This document shows positions 57,829-64,000 of a DNA stretch of 64,000 nucleotides, one piece after another. The translations under genes and the position numbers were made by a program. Position 1 is the stretch's first letter, and each line of letters starts with the position of its first letter. The stretch is taken from positions 1-64,000 of the forward strand of contig JAZOVD010000030.1 in NCBI GenBank assembly GCA_045658525.1, given 5' to 3'. The notes beneath the pieces are model-generated. The model saw only the letters and a program-made list of their open reading frames with translations. It did not search any database and was not told the DNA's origin. Origin of the DNA: SIG673 sp045658525 (GTDB lineage: Bacteria; Bacillota; Clostridia; Oscillospirales; CAG-272).

Positions 57829-60552
57829 ATGAAAAAAAGAACTTTAACAAAAATTCTTACACTTCTGCTCACTTTGTGCATTCTGTCAGTATCGGTTATG
57901 CCGATATTCGCCGCAAGTATCACTACCGACAGCGAGGTACTGACAGGCGAGGACATAGTAAAAGAGGATGAAACAAAGCGTGAGCGCTTTTCAAAGCATT
58001 TCTTAACGGGTGACGGCAGTTATTTTGCCGTTGCGTACGCGTCACCGGTAAATTATATGGACGACGACGGTACTTGGAAAGAAGTCGATAACACTATGAC
58101 CACGAATATTTTTACCGGCGACAAAACAACTAAAAACGATAAATTTAAAGTAAAATTCTCAAACAAAGCAAATAAAGATAAGTTAGTTACCATACAGACA
58201 GACGAATTCAAGGTCTCGTGGGGGCTTAGTATATCGGGTGACGGAGAAAACTACGGTAAATTAAGTTCTGTAAAGGGCGCAGCAAGCTACGACGCGAGTG
58301 AGCCAAAGACCACCAAAGAGGCGACCAAGCTCGGAAAAGCTGTTTCGTCTATGAAATATGAAAACGTTTACGACGGCAAGGTGGATTTGCAGTATAGCGT
58401 TTCTCACGAAAAAGTAAAAGAGAACGTTGTTTTAAAAGAAAAAACGGATTTCGTTTCGTATCGCGTAACGTATAACATAAAAGATACCGCAACGGAGCTT
58501 CTTTCCGACGGAAGCGTTATCTTCCGTGACACGGATGGAAACGTACTTTTTGAGGTTGGCGCACCCTTGATGTGGGATGAAGCCGGCGAAAGCTCCTCGG
58601 ATATAGCCGTCAGCGTTGAGCATACCTCAAAGAAAACGGTGGAGATAACCTATACACCAAGCGCGGAGTGGTTAAACTCCGATGAGAGAGTTTATCCTAT
58701 CGTGGTTGATCCGTATATGGAAACCTCACAAGAAACAAGCAATATTATGGACACGAGAGGTTATTATTATTATCCGCTTGATGCACAATATGAGGCTACC
58801 GCGCCCGCGCTGATAGTTGGTTTTGATTATTTAGTGTATCTTAAAATATTAAATGTTCCGCTACTTCCGGCTGGTATGACGGTACAGAGTGCTAATCTTG
58901 TAATATACGGAAGCGACTTACAAATACCAACGGATGGTGCTGATGACTTGTTTTACGGTTTAGGTAAAGTCACTCAGTCTTGGACGGATGAACTGTTCGT
59001 AAGCGATGATGAAGAATATAATGAGCGTGTAAATCCGGATAACGCCTACGAAATGTTTGGAGCTGGGAATTTCCCCTCTGTTAGCATGTATGCTTATTAT
59101 GACGTATATGAGGATATTGTGTACGATTGGAATGGTATATATTATTCGAATCTTGATATTCCAAGTGATTTTTGGAATACTTCCGGGGGCTATAATCAAT
59201 ATTTTTCCACATATAAGGGATTCCAAATTTCCCTCGACTATAGATGTGGCTGGCAGTTGTATTCCGGAGATTTTTATGATGAATATTATCGTCCATCTCT
59301 TTCGGTGAGATATTCGGTACCTTCCGGACCTAATATTTCAAGCGATAATTTTTACAGAATAAAAAATAAATACACTGGAAAGTATCTTACCATAGGAACT
59401 GATAATGCTACGGGAATTACTAATGTGTATCAATCAAACCTTATACCTGATCCGAGCAGTCAAGTATTTAAATTTGAATATAGCCACGTAAGAGGAGCTT
59501 ATCAAATAAGAACTTATAGCTCTGTTATTTCAAATAGCGACAATGGATATATAAATTTTGACCCATCACAATTTCCATATATGCTACCAAGTAATTATTC
59601 AAATGCCGAAATAGGTCAAGACATATATAACTGGATAATATCTGCAGTGGATAGTACATCTGTTTCAGCGGGATATACCATAACTTATACCAACATGCCT
59701 TCTTTTGGACTTCGCGCTTACGGAGCTAAGAACGGAACTCCGCAAAACACAGGACAGAATAACGGAAATATTGGTGTAGGTTATACCGCAGCTGGTGCCA
59801 ATGGTAGCGCATGGGTATTTGAAAGATATGATGTACCTGCTAATTTAGCCCTTAATATGGTTGGAATACGAGAGGAGAATTTTAATAATCATGTTACTAG
59901 TGTAACATCAAATTTTGTAGGATTGGGTTATGATCCGAATGACGATATGTATATAAATACTGATATGTCATACGATGTAGATGAATTTATATCTATGCTT
60001 GAAAATGCTGAGATAAGTATAGTTTCTTCGCACGGTGAACAAAACGCAATAAATATTACTTATGAGGGCATACAAATAACCGGTTCGGATTTTAAAACAT
60101 ATGTTCAGACTCAATCGGAAGAATATGGTCAGGAAAACTATTATCAATATGTGGATTTAAGTCATGTAGAATTGGTGGTATTATCAACGTGTCTTAATGC
60201 GTCAGGGGTTGGTTATAATGATACTGTTGTAGTTGTTTCGCCAACTTCTTCTCCGCGTAATATGATGGAGATGCTAATAAAATGCGGTGTAAAATGTGTA
60301 ATAGCATTTGAAGATGAGGTGGGTGAAATAGATGGAAGTGAATTTTGTATAGATTTATTTACCCAATTAAACTCCAAAGTTAATAATAAATACTTAACAT
60401 TGGAGCAAGCATTGATTGCTATATATGATGAGGGAGGATATTCAACAATTCCTTGGGCTAACGTTGTAGTCGGTGTACGCGAAGCTGGTATGGAGGATAG
60501 AACCCTTGAGGATATGTTGTCAGCTTATAGAGAGGATAACTATGGTACATAA
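57829..60552 (+). CDS. Secreted DNRLRE - ricin-like lectin - CHAT protease protein
   Basis: 907 residues. Signal peptide about 1-29 (MKKRTLTKILTLLLTLCILS, ending IFAAS). Residues about 35-440 resemble the N-terminal region of clostridial WapA/RHS-like proteins: YFAVAYASPVNYMDDDGTWK, VDLQYSVSHEKVKENVVLKE, WLNSDERVYPIVVDP, and a DNRLRE-type domain (SNIMDTRGYYYY; LYVLKILNVPLLP-like YLKILNVPLLPAGMTV). Residues about 505-665 form a ricin-like beta-trefoil (FYRIKNKYTGKYLTIG; GSAWVFERYD). Residues about 670-907 are a CHAT/caspase-like domain: His735 in IVSSHGEQ, Cys788 in LVVLSTCLNAS, then MLIKCGVKCVIAFEDEV and LEQALIAIYDEGG as in CHAT. GC falls from 27/60 (58321-58380) to 16/60 (59941-60000). Inference: an exported, probably lectin-guided protease or toxin. 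GAAAGGAG site upstream. Confidence 0.85.
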   Translation: MKKRTLTKILTLLLTLCILSVSVMPIFAASITTDSEVLTGEDIVKEDETKRERFSKHFLTGDGSYFAVAYASPVNYMDDDGTWKEVDNTMTTNIFTGDKTTKNDKFKVKFSNKANKDKLVTIQTDEFKVSWGLSISGDGENYGKLSSVKGAASYDASEPKTTKEATKLGKAVSSMKYENVYDGKVDLQYSVSHEKVKENVVLKEKTDFVSYRVTYNIKDTATELLSDGSVIFRDTDGNVLFEVGAPLMWDEAGESSSDIAVSVEHTSKKTVEITYTPSAEWLNSDERVYPIVVDPYMETSQETSNIMDTRGYYYYPLDAQYEATAPALIVGFDYLVYLKILNVPLLPAGMTVQSANLVIYGSDLQIPTDGADDLFYGLGKVTQSWTDELFVSDDEEYNERVNPDNAYEMFGAGNFPSVSMYAYYDVYEDIVYDWNGIYYSNLDIPSDFWNTSGGYNQYFSTYKGFQISLDYRCGWQLYSGDFYDEYYRPSLSVRYSVPSGPNISSDNFYRIKNKYTGKYLTIGTDNATGITNVYQSNLIPDPSSQVFKFEYSHVRGAYQIRTYSSVISNSDNGYINFDPSQFPYMLPSNYSNAEIGQDIYNWIISAVDSTSVSAGYTITYTNMPSFGLRAYGAKNGTPQNTGQNNGNIGVGYTAAGANGSAWVFERYDVPANLALNMVGIREENFNNHVTSVTSNFVGLGYDPNDDMYINTDMSYDVDEFISMLENAEISIVSSHGEQNAINITYEGIQITGSDFKTYVQTQSEEYGQENYYQYVDLSHVELVVLSTCLNASGVGYNDTVVVVSPTSSPRNMMEMLIKCGVKCVIAFEDEVGEIDGSEFCIDLFTQLNSKVNNKYLTLEQALIAIYDEGGYSTIPWANVVVGVREAGMEDRTLEDMLSAYREDNYGT

Positions 60553-61693
60553 GATGAAACTGATTCATAAAATCTTAATTCCAATAGCCGCGCTTGTTAT
60601 AGTTTTTTGCAATCTTTTTCTGTTATTTGGATATCAATATGATATTTGTTTTGAAACAACAAGCTCGTATTTTGAAAAAAAAGCAAATCAAACATTGGCT
60701 GCGGAACATAAGCTATATCCTAAATACGATGTTTTTTATTCCTCTACGGACTATGATGTTTTTGAAAAAACGTTAGAGCTTGATGGCATAACGTACACCT
60801 GTAAGTCAACACATTCGGCATTTTATGAGGATTATAGATACCATACAGAATACTATTCGTTCAAGTCGGAATATGGAGAATTTGTAAGCTTCGAGGCTTA
60901 CGGAGACCAAATATATTCTCTTACCTTTCAGCAAAAAAAATCTGATACCGACACCGGAAAACCTTCTCGGGAGCTTGTATATGAGTACGTTGAGAGATAT
61001 TGCGGAAGCGTTTTAATGGATTATAGCGGGGATTTATATGAGGATTATAAATATATTAGTTATACTCCGTATGACCTCGCACATAATAATCGAGATTATG
61101 TATATTATGATTTTCTTGATTTAGGAAATTGTCATCTCCTTGTAAAATATGCTGACGGAAAGCCTACGAACGATATAATAAAGGTCACTTTGACAAACAC
61201 GGGCGATTTGCGCGAAATACGAATGTTAGGATTCCCAATTTTCCCAGATACGGAAGTGAAAATTCCCGAAAACATCTTGAAAAACGCCGTTTGCAGATAT
61301 TTTGACAATCATTCAAAGAAATATATAGAACTTGCCCACTCCGATGATGTTATAGACGAATTTGAATTGGGCGATTTTGAGAGCATACGTATATTTAAAA
61401 CTCCGCTTGGAGAATACGGAGCAAGAGGTTGGATAAAAGTTACCTACAACAAATATAACGGGTACGTTTATGACAAAGAAACGGATAGCTTTGTTCTCGG
61501 AGAGCCGACCACGGTAACCGACAATATTTTTATATCAACCATGCTTACCTCACCTGACGTTATTGTAAAGACAGTTATAGCGATAGCGTTTGAAACATTG
61601 TGTCTCGGATATATAGTGACCGTTATAGTTATGTATATTATCAGACGCAAAAAATCCACCATTCCCACCGAACAGGAAGAACAAACCGAATAA
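60542..61693 (+). CDS. Two-helix membrane partner of the CHAT protein
   Basis: 383 residues from ATG at 60542, which overlaps the upstream stop by 11 nt and lies 6 nt after GAGAGG; the later ATG at 60554 has no spaced site. Membrane segment 1 (about 8-30; ILIPIAALVIVFCNLFLLFG) and segment 2 (about 342-366) enclose a 310-residue extracytoplasmic domain rich in Tyr, Asp and Glu, with short basic or acidic cytoplasmic ends (RRKKSTIP, EQEEQTE). No known family is recognised. Low GC like the C-terminal half of the upstream gene, hence the two moved together. Possible roles are immunity or inhibitor protein, receptor, docking partner or substrate of the secreted CHAT protease. A terminator follows at once. 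Confidence 0.8.
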   Translation: MVHKMKLIHKILIPIAALVIVFCNLFLLFGYQYDICFETTSSYFEKKANQTLAAEHKLYPKYDVFYSSTDYDVFEKTLELDGITYTCKSTHSAFYEDYRYHTEYYSFKSEYGEFVSFEAYGDQIYSLTFQQKKSDTDTGKPSRELVYEYVERYCGSVLMDYSGDLYEDYKYISYTPYDLAHNNRDYVYYDFLDLGNCHLLVKYADGKPTNDIIKVTLTNTGDLREIRMLGFPIFPDTEVKIPENILKNAVCRYFDNHSKKYIELAHSDDVIDEFELGDFESIRIFKTPLGEYGARGWIKVTYNKYNGYVYDKETDSFVLGEPTTVTDNIFISTMLTSPDVIVKTVIAIAFETLCLGYIVTVIVMYIIRRKKSTIPTEQEEQTE

Positions 61694-61730
61694 ACCCAAA
61701 GCCGTCGCGAAAGCGCCGGCTTTGGGTTTT
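61692..61730. terminator. Bidirectional terminator after the CHAT operon
   Basis: AAACCCAAAGCCG and CGGCTTTGGGTTT pair perfectly (13 bp) around TCGCGAAAGCGC, which itself can pair. T and A tracts on both sides serve both the plus-strand operon and the convergent SGNH gene. Confidence 0.92.
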
Positions 61731-61731
61731 A

Positions 61732-62703
61732 TCATTTATCTTGCATTATTTCAGGAAAATCAATAAGGAACTGCGTATAAAGTGCCTTTGCGCCAAGCTC
61801 TGTGGGGTGAACGTTGTCAGAAGCTAACATTCCGTCATACCACGGGCTTCTTAAAGCATCTCCGCCAACTGCGTGAGAAAAGTCAACGTAACGGCAACCC
61901 ACTGCCTTTACCCAATCGTTTTTAAATCCGTTTATCCTTTCGGGAACGTTAGGTATAGTGGAAAGCACGGGGATTATATCCTTTTCGCCGCAGATACGCA
62001 AAAATTCCGCAGTCGCTTCAAGATATGTTGAATTTATCGCATCAGTAGTATCGGCGTTGTTCATGCCCATACACCATACGGCGTATTTCGGAACTGCGTG
62101 AGAAAGCGCAAGCTTGAAATCGCGTATCGCAGTTTGAGCACCCATTCCGGGAAAACCGCTCATGAGGTGATTGGTATAACCGTTTTTTATGAGATATGAT
62201 GTCCAACGGGCAGGCGAAACGGGGTTGAAATACGAGTCTCCGAAAAGCCATATCGCTTTGCCGTAATCGTCGCAGAACCAACGCATCTTTACGTTTTTCA
62301 GTTCGGACGTTTTACTGTAAGCAAATATTTTTCCGTTTCTTCCAGACCAAGGAAAAGCCGCGCTTTCGTACATTCCCGTTGAAGTTCCGATAGTTATGCG
62401 AGCATCTCCGAAGCCTGTATCGAGGTTTACGTTTATGAAATCCTTTAAATCAAGTCCGTGCTCGAATTCCGCACGCTTGAAATCATCGGTCGTATGCTCG
62501 TAAACACAAACGCGAGTGGCACTTATCTCTAAGTAAGAAGCGGAATATTCCGCTTCTCCGTGACCGAGAACTATAACGTCTGAGCCGTTTATATCACAGG
62601 CGAACGTAAGATGCTTGTTATTGATTACGGTGTTTTCTTCAAGCGTTATACGCTCTCCCGCCGCAAGGCTCTCGGAGCTCACTGCTATGCTCTTGGGTAA
62701 CAT
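61732..62703 (-). CDS. SGNH/GDSL-family esterase or acetylhydrolase
   Basis: 323 residues, no signal peptide. The N-terminal third is a beta-sandwich (about 1-140), then an SGNH fold: nucleophile block IWLFGDSYF, the Gly of SGFPGMGAQTAI, the Asn of WCMGMNNAD, and the C-terminal DNVHPTELGA with catalytic Asp and His. This two-domain layout is common in carbohydrate esterases that remove acetyl groups from glycans. It follows the GH29 gene by 15 nt on the same strand, so the pair probably acts on a decorated fucosylated glycan. Confidence 0.9.
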   Translation of the reverse strand: MLPKSIAVSSESLAAGERITLEENTVINNKHLTFACDINGSDVIVLGHGEAEYSASYLEISATRVCVYEHTTDDFKRAEFEHGLDLKDFINVNLDTGFGDARITIGTSTGMYESAAFPWSGRNGKIFAYSKTSELKNVKMRWFCDDYGKAIWLFGDSYFNPVSPARWTSYLIKNGYTNHLMSGFPGMGAQTAIRDFKLALSHAVPKYAVWCMGMNNADTTDAINSTYLEATAEFLRICGEKDIIPVLSTIPNVPERINGFKNDWVKAVGCRYVDFSHAVGGDALRSPWYDGMLASDNVHPTELGAKALYTQFLIDFPEIMQDK

Positions 62704-62718
62704 ATCCGTGTTCCTTCC

Positions 62719-64000
62719 TTATTTAAGAAATAGCTCGATAACGGGAACGATAACGTTCGGCTTGACCTCTGGCAGAGTTATTACCAAAAGGTCATCTCCC
62801 GTGCTCTGTGCCTCGCTGAAATGTCCTGGGCCGCCCTCTCTCATCAGAAGCTCGCTTCCGTCGTGCAGGAACTGAGCGTAATCTACCTTGCCCGCAAAGC
62901 CTTTCAGTTCAAGGAACGCGTAAGGATATTCGCACAGATGGACGTACAAACGCTTTCCGTCAACGCTCTGCGTAAGACGGCAGCCGCGGGGAGCAACGAA
63001 CTCAGGCTCAGCCATAGTGCAGTTGTAGATAGAACGGCTGTTGTACTTCATCCACTCGGCGTAAACGTCAAGAGCTTTATTTGCGCGATCGTCGAAATAA
63101 CCGCGAGAGGTCGGACCTACGTTCATCAGCAGGTTTCCGCCGATACAGACCGTGTTTACCAGCATCTGAATAAGCATTTCGGGAGATTTCCAGGTGCTTT
63201 CATCGCGGTGGTAGCCCCAAGAACCGGAGAACGTCTGACAGGCTTCCCAAACGGTAAGCTCTCCCGTTTCGGGATGCTTTACCCACTCCTGCGGTTGATA
63301 CTGCTCGGGAGTGCGGATGTCCTGATCTATCTCGGTACGGTTGTCTATTATGATTTCGGGTTGAAGCGAACGGGCAGTCTTTATAAGCTCTTCAGCTTCC
63401 CAGTCGTCCTTGCCCTTTCCCTTCATCCAATCGGGGAACGCAGGGTCTTTTTTGTAGGAAAAGTCGAACCACAGAATATCTATCTTGCCGTAGTTTGTGA
63501 GCAGCTCTGTGACCTGATCGCGCATATACTTTGCGTATTTGCGCATATCTCTGTCCTTGCTCTGCTCGTAAGCGTCGGGATCGCCTCTGCGCGGATGTAT
63601 CTGGTCTATCGGGAAATCGGGATGATGCCAGTCGATGAGCGAATAGTAGAAACCGACTTTCAGTCCCTCGGCACGGAATGCATCTACGTATTCTTTTACA
63701 AGGTCGCGGCCCGCAGGGGTGTTCGTGCATTTGTAATCGGTGTACTTGGTGTCGAACATACAGAAGCCCTCGTGGTGCTTCGTGGTAAAGACGGCGTATT
63801 TCATTCCTGCGGCTTTCGCCTTTCTCGCCCATTCCTTAGCGTCGAACATATCGGGATCGAAGTACTTAAAATACTTATCGTACTTTTCTTCCGTTATCTT
63901 TTCTCTCGATTTGATCCACTCGTGACGTGCGGGCATTGAATAAAGTCCCCAGTGAATGAACATTCCGAAACGGTCGGCTACGAACCATTCTGTGTTTCCG
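62719..64000 (-). CDS. GH29 alpha-L-fucosidase (5' end outside the window)
   Basis: At least 427 residues; the frame continues without a stop to the right edge (TEWFVADRFGMFIHWGLYS), so an internal Met at 63963 is not the start and the true N-terminus lies beyond 64000. GH29 features: FGMFIHWGLYSMPARHEW, AVFTTKHHEGFCMFDTKYT, GFYYSLIDWHHPDFP, and KIDILWFDFSY with the expected nucleophile Asp. It removes alpha-L-fucose from host mucin or plant glycans. No export signal can be judged. Operon with the SGNH esterase downstream. Confidence 0.94.
   Translation of the reverse strand, partial: GNTEWFVADRFGMFIHWGLYSMPARHEWIKSREKITEEKYDKYFKYFDPDMFDAKEWARKAKAAGMKYAVFTTKHHEGFCMFDTKYTDYKCTNTPAGRDLVKEYVDAFRAEGLKVGFYYSLIDWHHPDFPIDQIHPRRGDPDAYEQSKDRDMRKYAKYMRDQVTELLTNYGKIDILWFDFSYKKDPAFPDWMKGKGKDDWEAEELIKTARSLQPEIIIDNRTEIDQDIRTPEQYQPQEWVKHPETGELTVWEACQTFSGSWGYHRDESTWKSPEMLIQMLVNTVCIGGNLLMNVGPTSRGYFDDRANKALDVYAEWMKYNSRSIYNCTMAEPEFVAPRGCRLTQSVDGKRLYVHLCEYPYAFLELKGFAGKVDYAQFLHDGSELLMREGGPGHFSEAQSTGDDLLVITLPEVKPNVIVPVIELFLK

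Noticed and set aside
1..64000. CRISPR array, rRNA or tRNA genes, prophage
   Set aside because: No regularly spaced direct repeats, no rRNA or tRNA signatures and no phage structural, integrase or lysis genes were seen. The repeats present are dispersed palindromes, not spacer arrays.

Overview
The window reads as chromosomal DNA from an uncultured anaerobic, probably gut-dwelling member of the Clostridia (Firmicutes). The reasons are Firmicutes-type gene neighbourhoods (yggS-sepF-yggT-ileS-lspA-rluD, and metG-tatD followed by nrnA-truB), SpoVG, MecA, RNase J, MgtE and a type 4 uracil-DNA glycosylase, AGGAGG-type ribosome binding sites, near-consensus TTGACA-17-TATAAT promoters, and a C-terminal surface-protein domain typical of gut Clostridia. 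This taxonomic placement is an inference. No rRNA, tRNA, CRISPR array, prophage or conjugative module was seen.

Layout. 1-430: end of a probable surface-protein gene, a 48-aa peptide gene and a cluster of palindromic repeats. 438-7540: tcdA, a lipoprotein, murC, divergent spoVG, a cysteine-rich protein, a short-chain dehydrogenase and an M23 peptidase. 7541-7963: a mosaic of dispersed repeats. 7964-13425 (minus strand): a YhaN/YhaO-like DNA-repair pair, uracil-DNA glycosylase, MecA and pyrophosphatase. 13500-16862: mgtE with a long leader, convergent with an RNase J gene that also has a structured leader. 17349-25365: ThuA protein, LacZ-type beta-galactosidase, pseudouridine synthase, Tex and an MsmK-type sugar-ABC ATPase. 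25439-31182: a broken REP-associated transposase, a 905-aa secreted protein with its small downstream peptide, a serpin lipoprotein and an iron-sulfur flavoprotein. 31181-32226: an AT-rich nucleotidyltransferase cassette bounded by inverted repeats. 32225-37862: AroE-AroK fusion, CDF transporter, Na+/H+ antiporter and a clan GH-D glycosidase. 37863-38145: repeats. 38216-45007: an Mrr-like nuclease, pyridoxal kinase, rbfA, aroB, aroA, aroC and miaA. 45054-55563: division and translation genes. 55593-64000: carbohydrate enzymes around a two-gene AT-rich module.

How the genes work together. AroE, AroK, AroB, AroA and AroC cover the lower shikimate pathway to chorismate. MurC, LspA, SepF and YggT serve the envelope and division. 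IleS, MetG, MiaA, TruB, RluD, TcdA, RbfA and RNase J serve translation and RNA metabolism. The glycosidases (GH2, clan GH-D, GH29, GtaA-like, SGNH esterase), ThuA and MsmK indicate a polysaccharide or glycan forager.

The most interesting locus is 57689-61730. A consensus promoter drives a secreted 907-aa protein with a DNRLRE/WapA-like N-terminal half, a ricin-like lectin domain and a C-terminal CHAT (caspase-like) protease domain with a visible His-Cys dyad. An overlapping gene downstream encodes a protein with two membrane segments and a large extracytoplasmic domain. Base composition drops sharply inside the first gene, so the lectin, the protease and the partner look like an exchangeable cassette grafted onto a conserved export and stalk region. 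Also notable are a two-copy family of tiny peptides translated directly after surface-protein genes from a Shine-Dalgarno that contains the upstream stop codon, palindromes inside promoter spacers of surface-protein genes, and structured leaders for mgtE and rnj.
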